From contig JAKLJP010000018.1 in NCBI GenBank assembly GCA_023151115.1, forward strand, positions 98,624-162,623: a stretch of DNA of 64,000 nucleotides, written 5' to 3'. The first letter of the stretch is position 1. Every line of letters starts with the position of its first letter. Below are positions 18,718 to 27,783 of this stretch, piece after piece. Source of the DNA: Anaerolineae bacterium (GTDB lineage: Bacteria > Chloroflexota > Anaerolineae > 4572-78 > J111). Position numbers and translations under genes: made by a program. A model generated the notes under the pieces. That model saw only the letters and a list, made by a program, of their open reading frames with translations. It searched no databases and was not told the origin of the DNA.

Positions 18718-19959
18718 TCACATCGGCTCAGCTTTTGAGTAGAATATTAATGGCAAAGCCGCCAGGCTAAGCAGTACTGGCAATGTAAAGCGATAGACTA
18801 ACTCCGCTGAAGAAATCTGGACGCCAGTGAAGCCGGTCAGGAGCAAAGGTATCACAAAAGCCAGCATTCCAGCCACAAATAAACCCACCGTTCCTACCCA
18901 TAGCCAATTAACGTACTGCGGGTAAAGTGGGGCAAAGCCATTCAGCAAAATGGCTAAAACCAGCCCCATAAGCACAATATTAAGCATCCCGTAAATGGGT
19001 ACAATCAGCGCGGTAATCGTTACTCCCCAGGCCAGCAAGCCTCTAAAATTAATCGCACTGGCCGGATAGCGCCGCAAGTGGAAGGTTAACCAGAGTGTGA
19101 TCAATCCCAAAACCAAACTTACAAGCTGGTACGGATTCCAAACCCGATCCACTACCGACAGCACAGGGGGATAACTAGCCAGTGCTTGGCTAAATGTCAT
19201 TACCCAATTGGGTTCAAATAATTCGGGGATACCCCATAGGAGCAGACAAATTATCAACCAACCTATCCAAAAAGTTCGACGCTCGCGCTGGAGCGCCGTC
19301 CACACCAGTAAAATCAGCAAGGGCAGGACTGCCACCTGCGGTTTGAACAACATACCTCCAGCTAAGATACCGGCCAACAAGTATTGGCGGCGGCAGAGCG
19401 CATAATAAGTCAACGCCAGAGCAGCAGCAGTCAGAGAGTTGAATTGAGCATAAATGGTATGCTGTAAAACGGGTACTGAGGTAGTCATCAAAACCAGCAG
19501 CCAGGTTAGTTTATTAACCGATAGGTTTGGCCGGGGATACCGAGCAAAAATAATGATACTCAACCACAGGCACCACAAACCTAACATTCGCCAGATAAAA
19601 ACGGCTGTGTTATAAGGAAGCAACGATAAAGGTCCGGTGAAAAACAATAACGTTGCCGGGTAGTAGAAGCGCAAGTCAAACGCATGCGGCCAGCCGACAA
19701 TGTTCACCAATTCATAGGCATTGGCCCAGTCGTACAAACTGCGGCCGCTAACCAGCAACATTTTGGAGGCATACCAACGAGAGTACAAATCATCAATCAG
19801 TAGCCGGTTAGGCAAATGTAAAAATAGATAGGCAATCCCAACGCTGTAGAATAAACCAACCAGGGCCAAAGCAATCATTTTGGCTCGATCTTCACGGACT
19901 ACGGATATTAAGCTAGTGGAAGGACCAACGTCGTGTTCTTGATCAGGCGATTGGAGCAT
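18718..19959 (-). CDS. GT87 (DUF2029) membrane glycosyltransferase-like
   Basis: 413 residues, about ten helices after a short polar N-terminus. First-loop motifs DDLYSRWYASKMLLVSGRSLY and a later FKPQVAVLPLLILL match the GT87 pattern seen in 16668-17909. Three bases separate it from the upstream gene 19963-21432. The paralogous pair in one run suggests two successive transfer steps (inference). Confidence 0.8.
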   Translation of the reverse strand: MLQSPDQEHDVGPSTSLISVVREDRAKMIALALVGLFYSVGIAYLFLHLPNRLLIDDLYSRWYASKMLLVSGRSLYDWANAYELVNIVGWPHAFDLRFYYPATLLFFTGPLSLLPYNTAVFIWRMLGLWCLWLSIIIFARYPRPNLSVNKLTWLLVLMTTSVPVLQHTIYAQFNSLTAAALALTYYALCRRQYLLAGILAGGMLFKPQVAVLPLLILLVWTALQRERRTFWIGWLIICLLLWGIPELFEPNWVMTFSQALASYPPVLSVVDRVWNPYQLVSLVLGLITLWLTFHLRRYPASAINFRGLLAWGVTITALIVPIYGMLNIVLMGLVLAILLNGFAPLYPQYVNWLWVGTVGLFVAGMLAFVIPLLLTGFTGVQISSAELVYRFTLPVLLSLAALPLIFYSKAEPM

Positions 19960-19962
19960 AGG

Positions 19963-21432
19963 CTACTTGTAAATTTGAAGACGGACACAAGCAAATTCTT
20001 TAACTTCAACTAACCGATGTTGATTATTATCCAGCCACTCTTGGAAAACAATGGGCAAATTCAAGGCCGGCAGCGAAAAATCCTGACAATGGCCTGCTAG
20101 ATGGGTTGAATTATTGGGATAATCAAGTACCAACCACACCTTATGTTCCCCTGCTTGGGGAGAGAGTTTTGGTAAGTCAACCTGCGGGCCAGTTATAATT
20201 GGTTTAAGAGGCAGGGAGCCATGATAATAAAAAAAGAGGGACAACAGAGTTTGGTATTTCCACAGAGCGATAACATCACCTGATCCTGCCTGCTCTTCTA
20301 AATAAGCCCCCAAACTACGCCAATCCGCCCGATTGTAAACATTGGGATCATAATACACCCGCCACAAACCACCCAGCATTGCTCCTAAAACCAGAGCCAT
20401 CACCCCAATTTGGAGCAGCCTTTGAGAGCGCAATTGATACAATCCTAAAGCAATCAACAACACAAACGCCGGCAGCGATAGACTAATATAACGATCAACG
20501 TACATGGGCAATCGAAACGACATCCAAAATGCTGCTAATGGCGGCACAAAGCCCCACAAGATTAATAAAAGACCGTTTGCTATCCACCGGGCCTGATTGA
20601 CACCCAACACAAAAAGCAGACAGAACAAAACTAACATAAAGAAGATGTAAGAGGTCAACTCTACCGTATAACCCAGACTAAAATTCCAGAAGGTTTGTAG
20701 TAAATCGTAGCTGGTAGGTGGTCTACGGGCAGCGCTGCCGAAATAGAAATTACCCCATCGGATCATAATAAGAATCCATGGCAGTAGCGACAACCCTGCC
20801 AGTAGTTGGGTAGCCAGCCAGGGTCGCAACAAATGGTAATTTTGTTTAACGGTGATAACGATAAAAATAAACTGGACTAAGGGAATAAAGAATGCAAAGT
20901 AATGGGTATTGAGGCCGATAGCCGTAAATAGGGTCAGTCCCAACCAATTTTGCCGGCGAGGAGATTGTAGGTTTCGGCCAAAAAAAAACATTGTCCCCAG
21001 AGTGGCAACCATGACCATTGTATACATTCTGGTTTCTTGAGAATACCAAACATGAAAGGGATTGAGGGTGAGCAAAACAGCGGCTAACACACCCAATTGA
21101 GGCTGAGCAATAATCCGGCCCATTTGGGCAATGAGGGGAATAGCCAAAACCCCAAGAACCACCGATAGAAAACGCAAGCTAAATTCGCTAAACCCACCCG
21201 CAGCAAAGGGACGCAGCAGTAAATAATAGAGCGGCGAGTGCTGCAAGCCCTCCTCTAACATTGATTGGATAGCTGCGTCAAGAGGACTTGAGCTAATGAA
21301 GGCACTGAACGATTCATCAAACCATAGGCTCTGGGCATCCAGACGATGAAGACGCAGAAAAAAAGCACAGGCAGTCAAACCCATAAGTAGCCATTTTTGG
21401 TTTAGAGTGAACTGTTTGTGGTAGAGGCTCAT
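19963..21432 (-). CDS. Polytopic glycosyltransferase, GT39 (PMT_2-type)
   Basis: 489 residues, first gene of the minus-strand glycosyltransferase run. Contains RLDAQSLWFDESFSAFISS (loop-1 acid), LQHSPLYYLLL, and VWYSQETRMYTM, the hallmark series of PMT_2 proteins. The soluble tail carries DWRSLGAYLEEQAGSGDVIA. Such enzymes place single sugars on lipids, proteins or polymers at the outer membrane face. A promoter for the run probably lies in the 98-base gap to 21531, where I could not identify a convincing one. Confidence 0.88.
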   Translation of the reverse strand: MSLYHKQFTLNQKWLLMGLTACAFFLRLHRLDAQSLWFDESFSAFISSSPLDAAIQSMLEEGLQHSPLYYLLLRPFAAGGFSEFSLRFLSVVLGVLAIPLIAQMGRIIAQPQLGVLAAVLLTLNPFHVWYSQETRMYTMVMVATLGTMFFFGRNLQSPRRQNWLGLTLFTAIGLNTHYFAFFIPLVQFIFIVITVKQNYHLLRPWLATQLLAGLSLLPWILIMIRWGNFYFGSAARRPPTSYDLLQTFWNFSLGYTVELTSYIFFMLVLFCLLFVLGVNQARWIANGLLLILWGFVPPLAAFWMSFRLPMYVDRYISLSLPAFVLLIALGLYQLRSQRLLQIGVMALVLGAMLGGLWRVYYDPNVYNRADWRSLGAYLEEQAGSGDVIALWKYQTLLSLFFYYHGSLPLKPIITGPQVDLPKLSPQAGEHKVWLVLDYPNNSTHLAGHCQDFSLPALNLPIVFQEWLDNNQHRLVEVKEFACVRLQIYK

Positions 21433-21530
21433 TGGATAAATTGAGCTTATTGTACCATAGAATCAACGCCTTCAAGGAGGGACTGATGGTACTATTCAAT
21501 TTTATCATCAATTGTTAAAATATGGAATGT

Positions 21531-23966
21531 TTAGGGCCGGACCAGTCGCATTTCGATCCAGGTGGCCCAATCATAGCTCAGACTGGCGCCGCCCTTGACC
21601 CGTAGGGTGAATGTCCCGGTTTGGCCGGGTGGCAGCGAGGTCAAAGCCTGCCGGATGGCAACAGGCGTATCTTCATATTTGACCGATTTGGAGAAGAGCA
21701 GTTGATCCGGCCCATTAGCCGGTTTGAACGACATCTCAAAGGTCACACCGTCATCATTAATGGCTGCTGCTTTGGGCAAGCCGAGGCTGCCAATGAGAGC
21801 GTCGCCGGGCTGAAGCGGTGTATCTACCTGATAGACTCCTTCAATCAAGCCCAATTCCAGATGAGGATGGGTTAATAACACATTGCCCGGAACGGTTGTC
21901 TCGCCTCTAAATTCGGCGGGACCGAGGGCGACCAGCCCCTGCGGGTCGGGAATGATCAGGTTGCGGTCAATCGGCGTTTCAGCTAAGGTATAAGTTGTGC
22001 CACCCGCTGACCACTGAGCCTGAGCCGCATTGGCGACAAAATCGTACAATGGGGTGGCGTTAGCCTCATCCACCCGCAGAATACCCGGCACTACTTTGAT
22101 TTCAAGGTATAAGTCCGGGCCAAACGGCTCACCATCCAACCCCACAAGCTGCCAGTTACCGCGATACGTGCCTGGCAAATCGGGCGCAACCATGGGGATA
22201 GTAATTGAGCCGGTCGCTTCCGGCTCGACCCGCTCGACCAGCGGCACGCTTTCCGGCGCGCCCATCAGGTCGCCCTCGATAAAACGGATCGCATACCCGC
22301 CACCCCAGGGACAATCGCCGTAATTGGTCACCGACCAGACCTTTTCAAATGGCTCGCCGGGTGCAAATTCCGTGCCGTCTTTGACTGTCACATCACCGGC
22401 GAAGCGGCCTTTGTTGGCGCAGCCAGCCGGCAGGGCGATGGTGGGCAGCGGAGTAGGTTGCGGACGAGCCGGGGTCGGCGTGATGACATCGCCGGCCTGA
22501 ACACTGACTACCTCGGTGGGGGTCGGCAAGGGCGAATTGCTGGTCGCGACGAGGGTAGCGCTTGAAGTTAAGGTGGGCTGGGCCTGGAGAGCAGTCTGGT
22601 TGGGAGACGTCGCCGGGGGAGAAGCAACCGGACTATTCCCGGCCAGGACTGCCCCGGTGGTAACAGTTGGGGCAGGGTTAGCCCCGGCTGAAACAATCTC
22701 AGGTGAGTCGCTCTCCGCCGCCAGCAGGTAGTGACCGGCCAAAAAACCCAGCAGACTAAAGAGCAGCACTGCCACCACCGCCACTCCGTAAATCGGCCAG
22801 CCCCGCCGGGCTGGCGGCTGGGGATTAAGACCTGCCGGCGGCAGCGTCACCGGCGGCAGTGGGCGGGTACTGGTTTTGACTTTGGTCAAATTGTCCCAGT
22901 CGGGCGCTAGAGGCAGCGGTTGGCGAGCCGGCGCAGCCTGAGTGACCGGCTTTGCCAGCACACGAGTCATACTCACGGCCAGGGTATCCCGGCAGCCGCG
23001 TTTGGCTGCCATTTCAACCAGGCGGCGGCTGGCCACTTCCGGCGGGTTTTGAGTCACTGTTTGGGCAATTTCGGTCTCGCTGACGTAGCCGGTCAAACCG
23101 CCGCTGCACAAGACCACCATATCGCCGGGAAAGAGACGGCGCGAGAACAGGTCAATTTTGATATGTTCACTCAGACCCAACGCGCAGGAGGGGGGAGAGA
23201 GTTGGAGAGTTGGAAGGTTGGAAGGCTTGTCCCGAGCGAAGTCGAAGGGTTGGAAGATTGGAAGGCTTGTCCCGAGCGAAGGCTCCCCTGAGCTAGGTCG
23301 AAGGGTTGGAGGGTTGGAGGAAAGAGAAGGTTGGCTGGGGGAAGGCGTTTCTTTTTCGGCTAATAGGCGGGATTTGGCTTCTTCCGCCGAACTTTTGGCG
23401 GTGGCGTCTTCTTCCCCCGGCGCTTCAGTTTTGTTTTCTTCGAGAGGGTTATCTCCTCCCGGCTCTGCTTTGGGACTATCCGGCGGCTCGGCGGCGACCT
23501 CACGGGCCAGGCGCTGCGGTGAACTGTTTTCGCCGGTAAGCTGTTCGATGTCTTGATCCCAGACCACGTAGGCCCGGCCATCGCCCACCCCGGCCACCAA
23601 CAGCTTGTTCTGGTGGATCAGGGCGGCCAGCACGGTGGTGCCGACCGGCCGCCGTTCGGGGAAGCGGCGATTGCGCTCAAAGATGGCGGTGTTGGTCTGG
23701 CGAATAACCTCCAGCAGCCGTTTTTCCAAATCAGGTTCGCGGGAATGATAATAATCGTGCAGGATTTTTTGGAGGGCAAAGCGGCCGGCCATTTCACCGG
23801 CGGCCACACCGCCCACGCCATCGGTCACTACCAGTAGCCGGCCATGCCGGGTTAAATCGTTTATCTGGGTCGGCTCGTAATAGCCGACCAGTTCCACTTG
23901 GGGCTGAGGATGGTTAGTTTGGCTAAACAGGCCAAATTCAACCGCGTGTTCGTCTAACTTTGACAT
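21531..23966 (-). CDS. Membrane PP2C-type phosphatase with NBR1-like outer domain
   Basis: 811 residues. N-terminal PP2C fold: LVVTDGVGGVAAGEMAGRFA (metal D49/G50), VGTTVLAALIHQNKLL, and VAGVGDGRAYVV (D129). Residues about 150-260 are a low-complexity insertion containing heptad arrays, before the fold resumes at FPGDMVVLCSGGLTGYV and CRDTLAVSM. A single helix (about 391-414) crosses the membrane. A Pro/Thr/Ser linker leads to an NBR1-like Ig domain (about 515-627: CPWGGGYAIRFIEG, VAPDLPGTYRGNWQL). A further beta domain ends the protein. The phosphatase would act on phospho-Ser/Thr inside the cell, gated by an outside ligand (inference). No Ser/Thr kinase gene lies nearby. A minus-10 just before the ATG suggests a leaderless message. 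Confidence 0.88.
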   Translation of the reverse strand: MSKLDEHAVEFGLFSQTNHPQPQVELVGYYEPTQINDLTRHGRLLVVTDGVGGVAAGEMAGRFALQKILHDYYHSREPDLEKRLLEVIRQTNTAIFERNRRFPERRPVGTTVLAALIHQNKLLVAGVGDGRAYVVWDQDIEQLTGENSSPQRLAREVAAEPPDSPKAEPGGDNPLEENKTEAPGEEDATAKSSAEEAKSRLLAEKETPSPSQPSLSSNPPTLRPSSGEPSLGTSLPIFQPFDFARDKPSNLPTLQLSPPSCALGLSEHIKIDLFSRRLFPGDMVVLCSGGLTGYVSETEIAQTVTQNPPEVASRRLVEMAAKRGCRDTLAVSMTRVLAKPVTQAAPARQPLPLAPDWDNLTKVKTSTRPLPPVTLPPAGLNPQPPARRGWPIYGVAVVAVLLFSLLGFLAGHYLLAAESDSPEIVSAGANPAPTVTTGAVLAGNSPVASPPATSPNQTALQAQPTLTSSATLVATSNSPLPTPTEVVSVQAGDVITPTPARPQPTPLPTIALPAGCANKGRFAGDVTVKDGTEFAPGEPFEKVWSVTNYGDCPWGGGYAIRFIEGDLMGAPESVPLVERVEPEATGSITIPMVAPDLPGTYRGNWQLVGLDGEPFGPDLYLEIKVVPGILRVDEANATPLYDFVANAAQAQWSAGGTTYTLAETPIDRNLIIPDPQGLVALGPAEFRGETTVPGNVLLTHPHLELGLIEGVYQVDTPLQPGDALIGSLGLPKAAAINDDGVTFEMSFKPANGPDQLLFSKSVKYEDTPVAIRQALTSLPPGQTGTFTLRVKGGASLSYDWATWIEMRLVRP
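23196..23320. repeat. In-gene repeat block inside the PP2C domain
   Basis: GTTGGAAGGTTGGAAG-type units (7-8 bases) alternate with two copies of a CTTGTCCCGAGCGAAG element. Translated in frame as SNLPTLQLS and FDFARDK peptides. The CGAAGTCGAAGG-type piece is related to the repeat near 49540-49563. Confidence 0.75.
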
Positions 23967-23975
23967 AGATTTATG

Positions 23976-24004
23976 ATTATAACATTATGTTTGGGATTTG
24001 ATAA
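23976..24004 (-). promoter_or_regulatory. Putative sigma-70 promoter of the phosphatase gene
   Basis: On the minus strand TTATCA-N17-TATAAT, with the minus-10 only nine bases before the ATG at 23966. That spacing leaves a leader of about 2-4 bases, so a leaderless transcript is expected. The minus-35 matches only four of six consensus bases. Confidence 0.45.
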
Positions 24005-24261
24005 AACGGCGCGCCTAAGCGTTATGGCTTAGAAATATCCTCTAACCCTACGCCGAATCAACGGTTTTTATACGCTTGGCTTAAGGCTATCCTTCAGTAT
24101 TGAAAAATAAAGCTTTGAGCGGTAATCCTCCTGAACCAACTTGACGATTTGAGCCAGAACAATAAGATAGAGGCTAAGTGCAATACTATTCAAATAACGT
24201 AGTTTAGCCCCTTATGGACGGGCACGAGGCCCTATGCTACAGCCTTATTTGAAAAGTATTG

Positions 24262-24304
24262 AGGCTAAGCAAAATCTCAGCCTTAGCCTCAGCCTTAACC
24301 TTTT
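24262..24304. repeat. Heptad-type hairpin (GAGGCTAAG / CTTAGCCTC)
   Basis: TTGAGGCTAAG followed by CAGCCTTAGCCTCAGCCTTA. It is in the 358-base gap 23967-24324, which otherwise holds the phosphatase promoter and no gene. The same unit recurs at 37440-37510. Confidence 0.75.
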
Positions 24305-24324
24305 CACCAGGAGAAGCATTACGC

Positions 24325-25071
24325 ATGATCCAGGCCGTCACCTTCGACTTCTGGGATACTATCGTCGCCGATGACTCGGACGAATCCAAGCGGGCGGCCC
24401 AAGGTTTACAAAGCAAACCGGCTACCCGCCTGCGCCTGTTTACCGAGGAAATTTCTCGCCACCACCCCCATATTCCCGCCGAGCGGATTGCCGAGGCGTT
24501 CCAGTACGCCAACCAGCGTTTCAACCATTACTGGAAAAATGAGCATGTCACCCCCAGTGTGGCGGCGCGGCTGCAAGAGGGCTACGCCTTTTTAGACATC
24601 ACCTACACCCCCGGCTTCGATGCCCTGGTCCAGGAGATCGAAGAGATGGAACTGCGCATCCCGCCCGACTTTTCTCCCGGCGTCCACGAGGCGCTGGCGG
24701 CGCTGGCGGCTAACTACAAGCTCGGCATCATCTCCGATACCATCCACACCACCGGCCGGGGCTTGCGCCGTCTGCTGGAAAGCCAGGGCCTACTCAGCCA
24801 CTTTAACTACTTTGTCTTTTCCGATGAGGTCGGCGCATCCAAGCCCGCGCCGGTTGTTTTTGAGCAAGCGGCCCAGGGCTTGGGCGTACCCCTGGCCCAG
24901 ATTGTCCACGTGGGCGACCGCGAGAGCAACGATATTGCCGGCCCGCTGGCTGTAGGTATGCAGGCCATTCTTTACACCGGCGTGATTGACCGCGGCAGCG
25001 CCACTACTCGCGCCAGCGCCGTCTGCCGCCATTTTGCCGACCTACCAACGATTATTGAGCAACTACCGTAA
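24325..25071 (+). CDS. HAD-superfamily hydrolase
   Basis: About 248 residues from the ATG at 24325 (AGGAG 11 bases upstream; the frame runs upstream into a heptad repeat). Motif I is QAVTFDFWDTIVAD, with nucleophile D in DFWDT. Motif II is the Ser/Thr of LGIISDTIH. Motif III/IV is SKPAPVVFEQ then VHVGDRESNDIAGP with the metal-binding acids. The helical cap (about residues 20-100) fits subfamily IA (haloacid dehalogenase / phosphoglycolate phosphatase). Likely a small-molecule phosphatase; substrate not predictable. Confidence 0.9.
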   Translation: MIQAVTFDFWDTIVADDSDESKRAAQGLQSKPATRLRLFTEEISRHHPHIPAERIAEAFQYANQRFNHYWKNEHVTPSVAARLQEGYAFLDITYTPGFDALVQEIEEMELRIPPDFSPGVHEALAALAANYKLGIISDTIHTTGRGLRRLLESQGLLSHFNYFVFSDEVGASKPAPVVFEQAAQGLGVPLAQIVHVGDRESNDIAGPLAVGMQAILYTGVIDRGSATTRASAVCRHFADLPTIIEQLP

Positions 25072-25084
25072 GAAGGGGGAGGGA

Positions 25085-25167
25085 AGAATGGAAGGCTGGA
25101 AGACTGGAAGGTTGGAAGACAGAAATTGCCCAACCTTCCAACCTTCCAACCATCCAACCTTCCACAG
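25085..25167. repeat. Heptad-repeat hairpin (GGAAGGT-type)
   Basis: GGAAGGCTGGAAGACTGG with the complement AACCTTCCAACCTTCCAACC. It fills the gap between the HAD gene and the ligase gene and is the reason the ligase frame opens upstream of its true start. Confidence 0.8.
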
Positions 25168-25176
25168 ATTTTGCCG

Positions 25177-26457
25177 ATGACGCTAAAACAAACCATTGAC
25201 ACTCTGGCCGCCGAGTTTGCCTCTCACTTTCCGCCTACGTTGGACGGCCCCCGCACCATTGGCCGCGAAGCGGAATACCCCGTAGTCACCGCCAGCGGTG
25301 AGGCCGCCGATATCCGCCGCTTGTGGGAGCCATTAGAAACCAGGGGTGACTTTCGGGTGCAGCACGACAGCAACGATCCCACCCGACTGATTGTCAGTTT
25401 GGAAGATGATGAAGTCAGCTACGCTTTGGAGGTGGGACTTGGCACCATCGAGGTCATCACCGGCCCCTGCGCCGACCTGTTTGAACTGCAAGCCGCCCAC
25501 GAAGCGGCTATGCGCCGGTTGGTGGAGGCTGCCCGCGAGTTGGATTATCGGGTGCTGGGCTACGGCATCCAGCCGCTCACGCCGCCCACGCCAGAACTTC
25601 TCACCCCCAAACAGCGCTACCTGCTGCTGGATGAAGTCATGGAAGGGGCCTGGCGCTGGTTCACCCTCACCGCCAGCGATCAGGTACAAATAGACATCAG
25701 CCGGGCCGAACTGGTCCAATTGCTCAACTTTGGCAACCTCATGGCCCCGGTAATAATTGCCCTCTGCGCCAATTCGCCGGTTTGGGGCGGGCAGGTGAGC
25801 CAATACGCCAGCGCCCGCGAGGGGCATATAGGCCAGTCCTATGCCGGCAAATACCGCTATGGTATGCTTGAACGGCCCTACGCCGATGTGGCCGACTTTA
25901 TCGGCACGCTGGCCGAGGAAACCTGCCTGATCCTGCGCCACAACAACACCTATTATCCCTACAACCGGCCTTTTTCCACCTACCTGGCCGACCACGGCCC
26001 CGATTTTGCCGCTTACCTGACCCACGAACATTACACCTGGAACAGCGCCCGCGCCCGCACCAACCACGCCACCCTGGAACTGCGTCCGGCCTGCCAGCAG
26101 CCCTGGCCCGAACACATGGCCGCCGCCGCCCTGGGCCTGGGCTTGATTGAAGCGGCTGCGGCCATTGAAGCTTACCTTGACGATCTGTTTGGCCCTAATA
26201 CCTGGTCCACCCTACGAGCCTACCAGCAGCAGGTCATCCAGCACGGTTTGGCGGCCCCCCAGCCCGCACCCGACATGCTCCACCACATCCTAACCCTGGC
26301 CGCTGCCGGCTTGCAGCAGCGTGGACGCGGCGAAGAACGTTTGCTAGAGCCGCTCTTTGACCGCCTAACCCGCGGCCTCAACCCGGCTCAAGAGGCGCTT
26401 CATCTTTTTCAACAGGCTGGCCTGACCGGGCTACTGGCGTATCTAACCATTGTCTAA
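25177..26457 (+). CDS. Glutamate-cysteine ligase family (GCS2-type) enzyme
   Basis: 426 residues from the ATG at 25177; the earlier ATG at 25126 lies in a heptad repeat. Recognisable GCS2/EgtA-type features: RTIGREAEYPVV near residue 30, YALEVGLGTIEVITGP, DQVQIDI, REGHIGQSYAGKYRYGM, and THEHYTWNSARARTNHATLE with the ELRP segment that binds ATP/Mg. These ligases couple glutamate to cysteine or another amine. It may feed a low-molecular-weight thiol pathway, but no glutathione synthase or ergothioneine gene is in the window. Confidence 0.82.
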   Translation: MTLKQTIDTLAAEFASHFPPTLDGPRTIGREAEYPVVTASGEAADIRRLWEPLETRGDFRVQHDSNDPTRLIVSLEDDEVSYALEVGLGTIEVITGPCADLFELQAAHEAAMRRLVEAARELDYRVLGYGIQPLTPPTPELLTPKQRYLLLDEVMEGAWRWFTLTASDQVQIDISRAELVQLLNFGNLMAPVIIALCANSPVWGGQVSQYASAREGHIGQSYAGKYRYGMLERPYADVADFIGTLAEETCLILRHNNTYYPYNRPFSTYLADHGPDFAAYLTHEHYTWNSARARTNHATLELRPACQQPWPEHMAAAALGLGLIEAAAAIEAYLDDLFGPNTWSTLRAYQQQVIQHGLAAPQPAPDMLHHILTLAAAGLQQRGRGEERLLEPLFDRLTRGLNPAQEALHLFQQAGLTGLLAYLTIV

Positions 26458-26462
26458 CGCCC

Positions 26463-26570
26463 GCCCTGGCATGAACTGCCAGGGCCGCAAGCGCAACAGC
26501 GCCGGGTGAACCCGGCTTTAGCCCGATTAATCGGGCGTTGTGCCATAGTCCGGCGACTTCATCGCCGGAC
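26463..26570. repeat. Four consecutive hairpins (multi-stem element)
   Basis: GCCCTGGCATGAACTGCCAGGGC, then GCCGGGTGAACCCGGC, then GCCCGATTAATCGGGC, then GTCCGGCGACTTCATCGCC with its partner GGAC. They lie directly after the stop of the ligase gene. Stems are near-perfect, and no T run follows, so it is not a simple terminator. Confidence 0.75.
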
Positions 26571-26669
26571 GAGCGCCGGTGGTAAAGGTTACTCTGGAGT
26601 TTCCGAATGCTCTCATTAAGAATTATCTATGTGTCTCTGTGTATATCTGTGGACCCCTAAGCAAAAGCG

Positions 26670-27605
26670 ATGAAAAACTCCCCCCTCCCCCGCCTTGACC
26701 AACACCCCGCCTTGCGCGAGCAGTTGCGCCCCTACTGCCGCCTTGCGCCGGGCCAAATTTGGACCGACCCCACCGGCCGCCACCGAGTCGGCTGCCTGGA
26801 CGCTGCCAGCCCCGCTGCTGTGGACCAGCTTATGGCCGGCGCTACGGCAACCCTGGCGATCCACGACCCGCCCTACAACTTGGTGGCCTTTGAGCAGCGC
26901 GAACTGGCCGCCTATATCGAGTGGTGCCGCCAGTGGGTCGAACACACCGCCGCCGTACTGGCCCCGGACAGTTCGCTCTATATCTGGCTGGGGGCCGACC
27001 AGAAGCACGACTTTCAACCCCTGCCCGACTTTATGTTGATGATGCGCCAGACCGGCTTCAAAAGCCGCAGCTTCATTACCATGCGTAACCAGCGCGGCTA
27101 CGGCACGCCCAAAAATTGGATGGCGGTGCGGCAGGAGCTGCTCTACTACACCCAGGGCCGGCCCGTTTTCAATGTTGAAGCCGAATACACCGGCATCCCC
27201 AAAATTCTGCGCGGCTACTACAAAACGGTCAACGGCAAGCGGACGGAAAACACCGAGCGCGGTAAGTCACCCCATATCCGGGCCGGCAACATCTGGGTAG
27301 ACCTCCAGCAGGTCTTTTACCGGCTGGAAGAGAACGTCAACGGCTGCTACGCCCAAAAACCGCTCAAAAGCTGCGAGCGGATCATCGCCGCCAGTTCGGT
27401 TGAAGGGGACTGCATTATTGACTTTTTTGCCCACTCCGGCTCGACCCTGCTGGCCGCCGAAAGGCTCAACCGCCGCTGCTTTACTATGGACAACGACCCC
27501 CTCTTCTGCGAGATCACTATCCGTCGCCTGGAACATTACCGCCAGACCGGGCGCACCGGCTGGCAGAACGGCCACGCTTTTGAGAAGGAACTTTCTTCAA
27601 TATGA
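26670..27605 (+). CDS. DNA adenine/cytosine-N4 methyltransferase, beta-class order
   Basis: 311 residues. Motif IV DPPYNL sits at residues 66-71, before the SAM-binding motif (FFAHSGSTLLAAERL), which is the order of beta-class amino-methyltransferases. The C-terminus ends RRLEHYRQTGRTGW. No restriction endonuclease is next to it, so it looks like an orphan enzyme for regulation or phage defence (inference). ATG at 26670; upstream sequence is a repeat region. A terminator-like hairpin follows 80 bases later. Confidence 0.9.
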   Translation: MKNSPLPRLDQHPALREQLRPYCRLAPGQIWTDPTGRHRVGCLDAASPAAVDQLMAGATATLAIHDPPYNLVAFEQRELAAYIEWCRQWVEHTAAVLAPDSSLYIWLGADQKHDFQPLPDFMLMMRQTGFKSRSFITMRNQRGYGTPKNWMAVRQELLYYTQGRPVFNVEAEYTGIPKILRGYYKTVNGKRTENTERGKSPHIRAGNIWVDLQQVFYRLEENVNGCYAQKPLKSCERIIAASSVEGDCIIDFFAHSGSTLLAAERLNRRCFTMDNDPLFCEITIRRLEHYRQTGRTGWQNGHAFEKELSSI

Positions 27606-27688
27606 AAATGTCGGGCACGATGGGCGATAAGGAGAGCATTGTTTTGTAAAAGAGACACAAATTTTGAATTTGACCCCGTTTTGCGAGT

Positions 27689-27729
27689 AGACCCGGCCTC
27701 CTTGTCTTGGCGGCTGGGTCTATTTTATC
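27689..27729 (+). terminator. Rho-independent terminator after the methyltransferase
   Basis: Stem AGACCCGGCC with GGCTGGGTCT, loop about 13 bases, followed by ATTTTATCTTT. Confidence 0.75.
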
Positions 27730-27740
27730 TTTACAGAGCA

Positions 27741-27768
27741 TTGTCTCTCCCCAAAAGGCTGGTATAAT
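27741..27768 (+). promoter_or_regulatory. Promoter of the MerR-type gene
   Basis: TTGTCT-N16-TATAAT, with GGAGG and a 7-base gap before the ATG at 27784. The segment 27761-27781 covering the minus-10 and ribosome binding site reappears inverted at 28564-28584, a candidate operator. Confidence 0.7.
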
Positions 27769-27783
27769 GTTGGAGGGTTTGCT

